Below, in pieces: positions 56,797 to 64,000 of a stretch of 64,000 nucleotides of DNA. This DNA comes from JAGWRA01 sp963711505. Its GTDB lineage: Bacteria; Acidobacteriota; Vicinamibacteria; Vicinamibacterales; CAVVIG01. Position numbers and translations under genes: made by a program. The DNA lies in NCBI GenBank assembly GCA_963711505.1, contig CAVQEJ010000006.1, positions 248,001 to 312,000 of the forward strand, in the 5' to 3' direction. The notes below the pieces were generated by a model that saw only the letters and a program-made list of their open reading frames with translations, had not been told where the DNA came from and ran no database searches. Each line of letters begins with the position of its first letter. The first letter of the stretch is position 1.

Positions 56797-57787
56797 TCAG
56801 AACGCGTCCCCTCTCCAGGTACAGCACCTCCTCGGGCTTCAGGACGAGGGGATCGCGGCGGTCGTCGGTCCAGCGCATCATCATGATGGTGGTCGAGGGG
56901 ACGCGGGCGAGCCCCGTCACCTGCGGCGGCTGGAAACCGATCGGCAGCCACGCCCTGATGGCCGGCGGATGCTCGCCGGGTGCGCGGGCCATCAGCACCT
57001 GCAGCAGGGCGCCGAGCCGCGCCCCCGTCGGATCGCGGTCGCCGCACTCCTCGATGCCCCAGTGCTCGCCGTGTCGACCGCCGTGCACGCCGCTGACGCT
57101 CATCACGAGATAGGCGGCCGCCCGCCCCCCTTCTTCGGCCACGAAGAACTGCACGCCACGGTGGCCGGCGGAGCCGAGTCCGGCCATCAGGCGCTTCTTC
57201 GCCACGGCATAGGCGATGTAGTGCACCGGCCGTTCGAGATGGAAGCGATACCCCTCCGAGCGGACCGCATGCATCTCCGCGAGGTCGACGAAATCGCGCT
57301 CCTCGCCGGTGCGCACCATCATGGCCGGCGCCCCGGACTTCCGCGTCACCTCGAGCACTGCATCGTCGACCGGCACGGTGCGGAACCCGAGCTGCTCGTA
57401 ATAGCGCGCACCAATCTCGGAGAACAGCAGCGCCAGATCCACGCCCTCGGCCGCCGCATCGGCCAGCATCCGCTCGATGAGTACCTTCGCGTGGCCGCGG
57501 CCGCGCTCGGCCGCCGGCGTGAAGACCGCAGCGATGCCGAGAATCCTCACCGGCTTCCCATCGAGCCGGCCGACCAGGTCGTACCGCTTCGCGCTCGACA
57601 GCACGCGGTCGCCGTCGAGCAGCACGAGACGCCGGAGGTGCGCGCCGCCCCATGCGGTCTTCAACTGCGCCGCGTTGAAGCGGCCGTACGCATCGCGCGT
57701 CAGTCCGTCGCCCCAGAGGGGGAACGTCTCGTCCAGAATCCGCTCGAGCGCCGCGCCCGTCGCCAGCGTCAATCGCAGTGGTGGCAC
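56797..57787 (-). CDS. GNAT-type N-acetyltransferase, Eis-like layout (frameshift near end)
   Basis: About 330 residues from GTG 57787. The first acetyl-CoA motif is AAVFTPAAERGRGHAKVLIERML, the second half is a diverged second domain (FFVAEEGGRAAAYLVMSV), as in two-domain GNATs. Near the end one extra base (about 56812) hides the likely natural stop at 56797-56799; unrepaired, the frame runs through the heptad array into the neighbouring gene. Substrate unknown. Convergent with the CarboxypepD_reg-like gene. Confidence 0.8.
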
Positions 57788-57963
57788 ATCTCCTCCGCAG
57801 ACGATTCTACCGGCAAGACCGGCCCATCCGAAGGCGGGAACCACGAAGGCACGAAGACACGAAGGCATTTCCAGGTCTTTCTGACTTCGTGCCTCCGTGT
57901 CGTCGTGGCCGATTCCCGCCGGCTCGTCTCGCGCCGACCGCTGACGCCTGCTACACTTGCTCC

Positions 57964-59100
57964 GTGCAGATCACCGACCTTTCCACTCCCCAGGTGCTCG
58001 TCGATCGCCCGCGGCTGCTGCGCAACATCGCCCGGCAGCAGGCCGCCGCCACGGAACACGGTCTTCGCCTCCGGCCGCACGCCAAGACGCACAAGAGCCC
58101 GACGATTGCCGCGTGGCAGATCGCGCGCGGCGCCGTCGGCATCTGCTGCGCGAAGGTCGGCGAGGCCGAGGTGTTCGCCGACGCCGGCGTCGCCGACATC
58201 CGGCTGCCCTACCCGGTGAACCCGGCGAACGCGTCCCGCATCCTCGCACTCATGGATCGCGCGGCCATCTCGATCATCGTCGATCATCTCGAGGTCGCCC
58301 GGACATGGTCGGACGTGATGCGCCGGGCGGGACGCAGGCTCGACGTCCTCATCAAGGTCGACGTCGGATTCCACCGCTGCGGCATCGATCCGCGCCGCGT
58401 CGACGCGCGCGCCTTCGTCCGCGCCATTGCGGCGCTGCCGGGACTCAACCTGCGCGGCCTGCTGAGCCACGCCGGCCAGGGCTATCACGCATCCTCGGAA
58501 GACGAGCTGCGTCAGATTGCCGACGATGAGGCGGCGTTGCTCGGGAGCGTGAAGGCACAGGCGGTGGAGGACGGCATCGCGCTCGACGAAATCAGCGTCG
58601 GCTCGACCCCGACCTTCCGGTTCACGCTGGGACAGCCGGGACTCACGGAGATCAGGCCCGGCAACTACGTCTACTACGACCGGACGCAGGTGTCGCTGCG
58701 CGCGGCAACGCCCGACGACTGCGCGCTGACGGTGCTCGCCATGGTCGTCTCGAAGCCGGCGCCCGACCGGATCGTCCTGGATTCCGGCAGCAAGACGCTG
58801 ACGACCGACGGCGCCCGCGGCATCGACAAGCCGGCCGGCCACGGGGCGATCATCACCGACATCGGCTCCACACCGGGCTCGGCCACGATCGATCCGTCCC
58901 TGGTCATCGAGCGGCTCTCCGAGGAGCATGCCGTCGTCAAGGTGACGACCGGGTCGACGCCGCTGGAACCGGGCGACCGGGTCCGCATCATCCCCAACCA
59001 CTCCTGCGTCGTCTCGAACCTGGTCGACCAGATCCGGCTCGTCGACGGCCCGGCCGTGCTGGACACGCTGCCGGTGGCGGCGAGGGGGAAGATCTCCTGA
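57964..59100 (+). CDS. D-threonine aldolase / D-serine dehydratase-like PLP enzyme
   Basis: 378 residues, alanine-racemase-type barrel plus D-serine-dehydratase-like C-terminal domain. PLP Lys in RLRPHAKTHKSP, VDVGFHRCGI, HAGQGYH, the metal-binding HSC of IPNHSCVV near the end. Members cleave D-threonine or deaminate D-serine with a divalent metal. Start GTG 57964 gives the family N-terminus (VQITDLSTPQVLVDRPRLL). Followed by the octad repeat and a BMC shell gene. Confidence 0.88.
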   Translation: MQITDLSTPQVLVDRPRLLRNIARQQAAATEHGLRLRPHAKTHKSPTIAAWQIARGAVGICCAKVGEAEVFADAGVADIRLPYPVNPANASRILALMDRAAISIIVDHLEVARTWSDVMRRAGRRLDVLIKVDVGFHRCGIDPRRVDARAFVRAIAALPGLNLRGLLSHAGQGYHASSEDELRQIADDEAALLGSVKAQAVEDGIALDEISVGSTPTFRFTLGQPGLTEIRPGNYVYYDRTQVSLRAATPDDCALTVLAMVVSKPAPDRIVLDSGSKTLTTDGARGIDKPAGHGAIITDIGSTPGSATIDPSLVIERLSEEHAVVKVTTGSTPLEPGDRVRIIPNHSCVVSNLVDQIRLVDGPAVLDTLPVAARGKIS

Positions 59101-59107
59101 CGCTGAG

Positions 59108-59230
59108 GAATTGAAGAATTGGAGAATTCAAGAATTTGAGAAAGGACGGATTGAAGTGAGACATAATCAGCAGCCGGGAACCATGTGCTCCGGCTTCCTT
59201 CAATTCTTCAATTCTTGAATTCTTCAATTC
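59108..59230. repeat. Paired octad arrays (8-bp period, inverted arms)
   Basis: Left arm 59108-59139 (GAATTGAA, GAATTGGA, GAATTCAA, GAATTTGA), right arm 59199-59230 (TTCAATTC, TTCAATTC, TTGAATTC, TTCAATTC). The only 8-bp-period case. It occupies the leader of the BMC gene, whose ATG is 14 bp further on. Confidence 0.88.
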
Positions 59231-59243
59231 GTCGGCATTCTGT

Positions 59244-59540
59244 ATGGCGGACAAGACAAAGCAGATCATCGGTGATGCGCTCGGCATGGTCGAGACGCGC
59301 GGCCTCGTCGGCATGATCGAGGCGGCCGACGCCATGGTGAAGACGGCGAACGTCGTCTTTGTCGGCTGGCAGAAGGTGGATGCCGGCCTGGTCACGGCGA
59401 TCGTGCGGGGAGACGTCGGGTCGGTGAAGGCGGCGACCGACGCCGGTGCCGCGGCCGCCCGCCGGGTGGGCGAACTGGTCGGCGTGCACGTCATTCCGCG
59501 GCCGGCGGACGATCTCGAGAAGGTGTTTCCGATTCGCTGA
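59244..59540 (+). CDS. Bacterial microcompartment shell protein (BMC-H)
   Basis: 98 residues, one BMC domain: DALGMVETRGLVGMIEAADAMVKTANV, VDAGLVTAIVRGDVGSVKAATDAG, VGVHVIPRPADDLEKVF. Such proteins form hexameric tiles of protein shells. It is the only shell gene in the window and has no pentamer gene beside it, so it is an orphan shell gene or serves a compartment encoded elsewhere. No Shine-Dalgarno is visible; the leader is the octad repeat. Confidence 0.93.
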   Translation: MADKTKQIIGDALGMVETRGLVGMIEAADAMVKTANVVFVGWQKVDAGLVTAIVRGDVGSVKAATDAGAAAARRVGELVGVHVIPRPADDLEKVFPIR

Positions 59541-59550
59541 CGCAGACTCC

Positions 59551-59578
59551 GGCCTACAGTCTACGGCCTTCAGTCCCG
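59551..59578. repeat. Heptad array, RGYCTNC units
   Basis: GGCCTAC, AGTCTAC, GGCCTTC, AGTCCCG, 7-bp period, directly before the terminator hairpin and behind the BMC gene. Unit type close to 42668. Confidence 0.82.
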
Positions 59579-59579
59579 A

Positions 59580-59611
59580 GCGGCCGGCTTCGCCGGCCGC
59601 TTTCCTTTCTT
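59580..59611 (+). terminator. Intrinsic terminator
   Basis: Perfect 9-bp stem GCGGCCGGC / GCCGGCCGC with loop TTC, followed by TTTCCTTTCTT. It ends the BMC transcript on the plus strand. The best factor-independent terminator in the window. Confidence 0.85.
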
Positions 59612-59710
59612 CGCCCCGGTCCGCCGGCGGCGCGCGCGCATGCGGGTGTTCATCTCGCGCAGCGTGCCTTCCTCACCAATCTCCAGAGTCGCATGCGCGC
59701 CAGGGGCGCG

Positions 59711-59990
59711 TCAGGCCACCGACTCGGCCATCTTCGCGCCGTCGAAGTCCTTCGCCGTCAACCCGCCTTCGCTGTGCGTCGAGTAGCTCAGCGTGACCCG
59801 CTTGTAATTGATCTGGATGTCCGGATGATGATCGGCCCGCTCGGCGCCCGGCACCAGGCGATTGACGAAGTCGACCGCCGCCGGGAAAGTCGGCAAACGT
59901 GAACTGCCGGCGGATGGCGTCGCCGTCGCGCGTCCATTCCGGCACCGAGGTCAACCGCTCGAGAATCTCCTGGTCGGTCAGCTTCGCCAT
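59711..59990 (-). CDS. phhB: Pterin-4a-carbinolamine dehydratase (one frame break)
   Basis: About 92 residues, normal length. Starts MAKLTDQEILERL, VPEWTRDGDAIRRQFTFADFP; one extra C at about 59886 then shifts the frame to AAVDFVNRLVPGAERADHHPDIQINYKRVTL (split here by the catalytic HHPD). Dehydrates 4a-hydroxytetrahydrobiopterin to recycle the cofactor of aromatic hydroxylases; no such hydroxylase is nearby. Confidence 0.9.
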
Positions 59991-60035
59991 CGTCCAGTCT
60001 CCACTTCCACCAGAGGTTCCAGGGACTGGAAGCGA

Positions 60036-60413
60036 TCAGGCTGATGGCTGGCGCTCGCGCACTTCCTCGAGGCGCACCCGCGCCGCCTCCATCTCCTGCA
60101 ACGCCTCCCGTTCCGCATCGGGACCGGGACCGTCGGCCGGCGGGGCGAACGCCCCGGCGGTCACCGCCCGCTGATACGTCCGTTGGGCGGCCTGCAGCGC
60201 CCGCAGCGCCGCCTCGTGTTCCTGCTGCCAGGTCAGCCAGGCGGCACACCGGTCGAGCGCCTCCATCTCACTCGCCGCCCGGAACGCCGGGCCGTGGCTC
60301 TCGCGGCGATCCTCCCGCCGGGCCTGCGCCACCCATTGCGCGCCGTCGGGACGGGCCGCAATCTCGAAGCGCGCGTCGCCGAACGAGAGATGCCGGGTCA
60401 TCGGCGACGTCAT
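60036..60413 (-). CDS. Hypothetical protein, coiled-coil C-terminus
   Basis: 125 residues. N-terminal LSFGDARFEIAARPDGAQWVAQ looks like a small beta domain; the second half is helical and charged (WQQEHEAALRALQAAQRTYQ, EREALQEMEAARVRLEEV). It starts 1 bp after the thiO stop (TGAGATG), so it is translationally coupled to thiO. No known family. Confidence 0.65.
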   Translation of the reverse strand: MTSPMTRHLSFGDARFEIAARPDGAQWVAQARREDRRESHGPAFRAASEMEALDRCAAWLTWQQEHEAALRALQAAQRTYQRAVTAGAFAPPADGPGPDAEREALQEMEAARVRLEEVRERQPSA

Positions 60414-60414
60414 C

Positions 60415-61533
60415 TCAGTACGCTCCGAACCGGGCCGGGCTCATCTGCTGGAGCTCGGGCCCCGCCCGCCCGTCGAGCACCAGGTCGGCCACGAGCTGCG
60501 CCGTGAGCGGCGCCAGCAGGATGCCGTTGCGATAGTGGCCCGTCGCATAGACGAGCCGGTCGATCCGCGCCGACCGGCCGACGATCGGCAGCTCGTCGGC
60601 CGTGGCGGGCCGCAGCCCGACACGGACGCCGCCGAAGCCCGCCTGCGCCGCGTGCGGCACGAGCGCGCAGACGGCCTCGAGCAGATCGTGCACGCCGGCC
60701 GCCGTCGCCCGCTCGTCGAACCCGGCCTCCTCGACGGTCGCGCCGACCAGCAGCGAGCCGTCGGTCCAGGGCACCAGGTAGCACGACGGTCCCCAGACGA
60801 CGCGACGGAGCGGTGCACCCTGCCAGTCGAGATAGAGGAGCTGGCCGCGAACCGGCCGCACCGGCACGCTCGTCCCGTCGCCCGCGGCAATCTGACCCGA
60901 CCAGCTGCCGGCCGCGAGCACGACCTGCCCTGCGGTCAGCACACCGCCATCGGTCTCGAGCCGGACGCCCTGGCCGTCAGCGGCCAGCCGACTCACCTGG
61001 CAGGGACGGCGCATCCGGACGCCGCGCGCCACGGCCGCTTCCCACAGCGCCAACGTCAGCTCGGGCGCGTTCACGAAGCCGTGTGTCGCGACGAGCAGGC
61101 CGCCCGCCGTGTCTGGTGCGAGACGAGGCTCGGCGTCGCGCACGGCGCGGGCATCGAGGTAGTCGACCTTCACGCCGCGCGCCGTCAGCGCGCGGGCGTG
61201 TGCCTCGAGGGCCGCCGCCCCGTCGCCGTCGGCGGCCGTCTCCAGCGTGCCGGTCCGGTAGTAGTGCGCGGGTCCCCGCCCGTCCGCCCGGAGCCGATCG
61301 ATGAATTGATCGTAGACCGCCAGCCCGCGGATGGTGAGCTCGAGCAGCGGCGCCTTCTCGTGTCCTTCGATGTAGGGGGCCAGCACGCCGGCCGACGCCT
61401 GCGTCGCGCCGAGCGCGACGTCCCGGCTGTCGAGAATCTCGACCCGCGCGCCGCGCCGCGCCAGCTCCCAGGCGACGGCACAGCCGATCACGCCCGCCCC
61501 GATAACCGCGATATCCGGTGATGACTCAGCCAC
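60415..61533 (-). CDS. thiO: Glycine oxidase ThiO
   Basis: 372 residues from GTG 61533. FAD-dependent glycine oxidase supplying dehydroglycine for thiamine thiazole synthesis: dinucleotide motif IAVIGAGVIGCAVAWEL, ATQASAGVLAPYIEGH, VRPVRGQLLYLD and the C-terminal FAD contact GHYRNGILLAPLTA. Family length is right. Other thi genes are not in the window. It could instead be another D-amino-acid oxidase-like enzyme. Confidence 0.85.
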   Translation of the reverse strand: MAESSPDIAVIGAGVIGCAVAWELARRGARVEILDSRDVALGATQASAGVLAPYIEGHEKAPLLELTIRGLAVYDQFIDRLRADGRGPAHYYRTGTLETAADGDGAAALEAHARALTARGVKVDYLDARAVRDAEPRLAPDTAGGLLVATHGFVNAPELTLALWEAAVARGVRMRRPCQVSRLAADGQGVRLETDGGVLTAGQVVLAAGSWSGQIAAGDGTSVPVRPVRGQLLYLDWQGAPLRRVVWGPSCYLVPWTDGSLLVGATVEEAGFDERATAAGVHDLLEAVCALVPHAAQAGFGGVRVGLRPATADELPIVGRSARIDRLVYATGHYRNGILLAPLTAQLVADLVLDGRAGPELQQMSPARFGAY

Positions 61534-61642
61534 GTCCGTCTTCCGCTCTCTCCTGTTCGACTCATTATCCTTCGAAAGGAGGGGCGGCGGCAGGCTGGGC
61601 GATGGCGCGGAACCGGCAGGCGCGGCGCAGATGCGCGGCGGC

Positions 61643-62152
61643 TCAGCTCGCCGTCTCGTACCGGCTCTGGGCCCAGAGCAGCAGGAGGCCGGCGACCGGA
61701 ATGCCGATGTCGGTATAGAAGACGATGCCGGCATTCCCCGGCGCGAAGTTGCCGGCGACGACCATCTGGTACACGTGACCGGCGGCGGCGCCGAGCAGGA
61801 AGCCCGCCGGTCCGACGATCGCGGCGATTCGCAGTCCGTAGCTGCCGCGCCAGGCCAGCAGCCCGACGAGCGCGAAGCCGAGGCTGGCGAATCCGACCTC
61901 GGCCTGGAACGGGCTCTGCGCCCAGCCGATGAACCGGGCCGCCATGTCCCCGAAGAAGACGTGCATGACGAAGTTGTCGAGGTTCGCCAGGCCGATCGAG
62001 AAGAGCAGGAAATACGAGAAGAGGCTCTCGACCACGGCTGACGCCGGCCAGGGCCGGGGCTGGCGCAGCAGGCTCACCGCGCTGGCGACGAGCCCGAGCA
62101 CGAGAAACGTGAGCGTGAAGTTCGACAGGACGAATCCGATGAACGCGGCCAT
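61643..62152 (-). CDS. DUF6790-like membrane protein
   Basis: 169 residues with five membrane helices (FVLSNFTLTFLVLGLVASAV, LFSYFLLFSIGLANLDNFV, FASLGFALVGLLAW, AAIVGPAGFLLGAAAGHV, TDIGIPVAGLLLLWA). The GHVYQM and HVFFGD motifs fit the DUF6790 family. No known function. Gap of 109 bp to thiO, same strand. Confidence 0.75.
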   Translation of the reverse strand: MAAFIGFVLSNFTLTFLVLGLVASAVSLLRQPRPWPASAVVESLFSYFLLFSIGLANLDNFVMHVFFGDMAARFIGWAQSPFQAEVGFASLGFALVGLLAWRGSYGLRIAAIVGPAGFLLGAAAGHVYQMVVAGNFAPGNAGIVFYTDIGIPVAGLLLLWAQSRYETAS

Positions 62153-62204
62153 TGGTCACGCTCCTGTCCGCGGGCTCGCCTCTTCCGCCGGACCGCGCCC
62201 TGCG

Positions 62205-62747
62205 TCAGCGCCAGCCCTCACGTGCCGCGAGGCTCTTGATGTGCCCCAGATGATGGCGTCCGTGCCAGGCGTACAGCGTCGCCGTCACGTCGAGCCGGAT
62301 CGGCCCGTGTTCCGGATGGACGAACTCGCGCGCCCACGCCTCCTCGTCCATCATCCGCAGCAGCGGAACCCAGCGGCGGTGGACGGCGTCCAGCAGATCG
62401 AGCGACGCGCCGACGGGCGTCACGCGATAGTCGCCGAGCGCGGCCCACGCATCCTCCGCATACGTCTTGATCGTCGGCCGATCCTCGGTGAGCGCCCACT
62501 TGAACCGGAGGAAGCTGTTCATGTGGCTCTCCGGCACGTGATGGACCACGTCGCGGACGGTCCAGCCGCCGGGCCGGTAGGGCGTATCGAGCTGGGCGTC
62601 CGAGAGGCCGTCGACGGCGCTCCGGAACCTGGACGGCAGGACGACGATCTCCTCGATCGCCTTCGCGCGTTCGGCAGCGCCGATCTGCGCCGGCCGCTGG
62701 AACCGCCCGATCGGATACTTCAATGCTTCGAGATCCGGTGTGCTCAT
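62205..62747 (-). CDS. YfiT-like DinB-fold metal-dependent hydrolase
   Basis: 180 residues: YPIGRFQRPAQIGAAERAKAIEEI, then WTVRDVVHHVPESHMN and the metal motif WHGRHHLGHIKSL. These four-helix proteins bind a metal through three His and include bacillithiol transferases; the exact thiol is unknown here. Starts at ATG 62747, just before the heptad array. Confidence 0.88.
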   Translation of the reverse strand: MSTPDLEALKYPIGRFQRPAQIGAAERAKAIEEIVVLPSRFRSAVDGLSDAQLDTPYRPGGWTVRDVVHHVPESHMNSFLRFKWALTEDRPTIKTYAEDAWAALGDYRVTPVGASLDLLDAVHRRWVPLLRMMDEEAWAREFVHPEHGPIRLDVTATLYAWHGRHHLGHIKSLAAREGWR

Positions 62748-62761
62748 ACGCCCTCCTCTCG

Positions 62762-62789
62762 CCCAATCCCCAATCCCTAATCCCCAATC
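62762..62789. repeat. Heptad array, CCCAATC units
   Basis: CCCAATC, CCCAATC, CCTAATC, CCCAATC. On the minus strand it encodes the last residues (GIGD) and the TAG stop of the upstream methyltransferase. Confidence 0.87.
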
Positions 62790-63418
62790 CCGGCCGTGCC
62801 GCTCCCCCGCTTCCGCACGACCCACGTGGTCATGCATCGCTGATTCTGCACGATCGTCGTCTTCAGTGGATCCAGCAATTCGCCACCAAGCCGGTCCGTT
62901 GCCGTCATCAGGGCGGCTTCATCCACCAGGTAGCGCTCGGATCCGTCGGGCAGCCGGTGCCGGCCGCCGCCGAGCGGGACGACGCGCGACTCCATGCCGA
63001 TGGACGAGGCCAGGCGGCAGAAGAACAGGCCGCCCGGACGCAGCACGCGCCACGACCCGTCGAGCATGGCGGCGAAGTGGGCATGGTCGCGCGCGAAGTG
63101 CAGCACGGCGCTGCTCACCACCACGTCTGCTCCGGCATCGGGAAAGCTCATCGCCTCGATCGCTTCGACGCGGAAGTTGTCGGCCGGCAGCCCTGGCGCC
63201 AGCGCGGCCGCGAGCGCCCGTACCGTCCGGATCGCCTCGGGATTCGCGTCGGCGCCGAAGACCTCGTACCCCGCCTGCAGCAGGTACTCGAGATTGCGTC
63301 CGCCGCCGCAGCCCGCGTCGAGGATCCGCATGCCTGGGGCGATCCGTCCGCGGAGGAGCTGATCGAACAGATAGATATCGATGCGGCCGAAGGGGAGGAG
63401 AGAGGGAGCCAGCGTCAG
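62777..63418 (-). CDS. Class I SAM-dependent methyltransferase
   Basis: About 213 residues: IDIYLFDQLLRGRIAPG, motif I RILDAGCGGGRNLEYLL, acidic ADANPEAI, ADVVVSSAVLHFARD and VLRPGGLFFCRLAS. No ATG, GTG or TTG is in frame near the family start. The likely beginning is CTG 63418 or 63412, right behind GGGAGGAAGG and overlapping the cupin stop; otherwise the start is a GTG at 63514 inside the cupin gene. The stop lies in the heptad array. Substrate unknown. Confidence 0.8.
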   Translation of the reverse strand: MTLAPSLLPFGRIDIYLFDQLLRGRIAPGMRILDAGCGGGRNLEYLLQAGYEVFGADANPEAIRTVRALAAALAPGLPADNFRVEAIEAMSFPDAGADVVVSSAVLHFARDHAHFAAMLDGSWRVLRPGGLFFCRLASSIGMESRVVPLGGGRHRLPDGSERYLVDEAALMTATDRLGGELLDPLKTTIVQNQRCMTTWVVRKRGSGTAGIGD

Positions 63419-63780
63419 CCTTCCTCCCGATGCACGGTGTCGGGAGCGAACGCCGGGAGGCAGACGGCGACATAGTGCGCGCCCTCGGGCTCCGGGGTGC
63501 TGTAGCGCACCCATTCACCGGCCGGCGTGTGCACGGCCTGGCCGGCGCGGACGTCGATCGTTCCCTGCTTCGTCTCGACGCGCAGCAGGCCCGCGAGCAC
63601 CAGGGTGTACTCGTCGAACTCCGGTGTCTGCGCCGGCTCCTCCCAGCCCGACGGGCTCGTCATCCGGGCGATGCTCACGCCCGCCGTCGCGGTGTTGACC
63701 CGCCCGACGAACTCCTCGATCCGCTTCGGCTTGTTCCCGGCCGGCGTGATCACGGTCGGTGTCTCGATCAGCCTCGCCAT
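63415..63780 (-). CDS. Cupin-domain protein
   Basis: 121 residues, one small beta-barrel: MTSPSGWEEPAQTPEFDEYTLVLAG and GQAVHTPAGEWVRYSTPE cover the two cupin motifs; the classical His of motif 1 is largely replaced (ETPEFDE-type), so metal binding is uncertain. Start at MARLIETPTV (63780). Its stop overlaps the methyltransferase start. Confidence 0.85.
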   Translation of the reverse strand: MARLIETPTVITPAGNKPKRIEEFVGRVNTATAGVSIARMTSPSGWEEPAQTPEFDEYTLVLAGLLRVETKQGTIDVRAGQAVHTPAGEWVRYSTPEPEGAHYVAVCLPAFAPDTVHREEG

Positions 63781-63805
63781 TCCGCCGCTCCGCTCCCTTC
63801 CCATT

Positions 63806-64000
63806 TCACGCCGATTCCGGTTCCGTCGGCTCCAGCTCCACGCCGAGGCCGCTGGCAATCCGGTTCACGAACGCGAAGTACGCCACCACTGCCGCCGCAT
63901 CGTGGATGGCCCGGTCGTCGAGGCCGGCGTCCCGCAGCGCCTCGATGTCGGCCGCGTTCACGGCGGCCGGCGTCCGGGTCAGCTTGTCCGCGTACCGCAG
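63806..64000 (-). CDS. Peroxidase-related (carboxymuconolactone-decarboxylase-like) protein, 5' end outside
   Basis: The last 64 residues of a protein reading in from the window edge: YADKLTRTPAAVNA, DIEALRDAGLDDRAIHDA and VVAYFAFVNRIASGLGVE are typical of the uncharacterised AhpD-like peroxidase-related family. The catalytic CxxC lies upstream and is not visible. Stop at 63806, 25 bp before the cupin start. Confidence 0.8.
   Translation of the reverse strand: MRYADKLTRTPAAVNAADIEALRDAGLDDRAIHDAAAVVAYFAFVNRIASGLGVELEPTEPESA

Noticed and set aside
59580..59710. Short minus-strand frame behind the pterin dehydratase (basic tail RRRRTGAKKGKRPAKPAARD)
   Set aside because: Its last third is the terminator hairpin read as protein and no start codon with a ribosome site is present.
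1..64000. tRNA, rRNA, prophage or transposase genes
   Set aside because: I looked for the usual motifs (T-loop, rRNA cores, DDE and integrase motifs) and saw none.

Overview
The window is high-GC, densely packed bacterial DNA. Several families point to Acidobacteriota, most likely the Vicinamibacteria: a secreted VWFA-related protein of the acidobacterial type, a CarboxypepD_reg-like secreted protein, large M14 peptidases and MacB-like permeases. This placement is an inference from gene content, because no rRNA or tRNA gene is visible. About 60 genes lie on both strands. Many reading frames are broken by single-base insertions or deletions whose two halves join perfectly on one family (about 35 cases). 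I annotate each of these as one gene and give the break position. Most look like residual assembly error.

Layout. 1-5 kb: a partial secreted-type protein and a MacA/MacB-like efflux operon without its ATPase. 5-17 kb: FHA, MBL hydrolase, threonine-dehydratase-like enzyme, DUF1214/DUF1254 pair, J-domain protein, GNAT, GrpB, a kinase with degenerate catalytic motifs, SDR, a malate-dehydrogenase-like protein lacking its catalytic His, and an ECF sigma factor. 17-20.6 kb: lipB, an E2 acyltransferase and lpdA, the lipoylation and 2-oxo-acid dehydrogenase module. 21-28 kb: a sigma-54 activator, a radical SAM/SPASM peptide maturase, a 26-residue precursor-like peptide, a decayed family-5 solute-binding lipoprotein, a dCache-HAMP histidine kinase and an 80-residue protein. 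28-31 kb: HU, queF, Smr and a beta-barrel protein. 31-37 kb: a SNF2-type helicase overlapping an Eco57I-like DNA methyltransferase, a phage-defence-like pair. 37-42 kb: a sulfur-metabolism block (Fe-S protein with a molybdoenzyme-like tail, two DUF1634/TSUP permease sets, rhodanese-MBL fusion). 42-64 kb: aldehyde dehydrogenases, amidohydrolases, secreted peptidase and VWFA proteins, a D-threonine-aldolase-like enzyme, a lone microcompartment shell protein, pterin dehydratase, thiO and small enzymes.

The most interesting locus is 21-28 kb. It reads as a self-contained signalling and peptide-modification cassette. The histidine kinase and the NtrC-type activator would form a two-component pair. 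A good -24/-12 promoter with an upstream palindrome precedes the maturase, and the tiny peptide gene sits 14 bp behind it.

The second unexpected signal is non-coding. Almost every larger intergenic gap carries a degenerate tandem array with a 7-bp period (8 bp once). The arrays often occur as two self-complementary arms, and several neighbouring genes take their stop codon and last residues from the array. Two further dispersed hairpin repeat families are also present.
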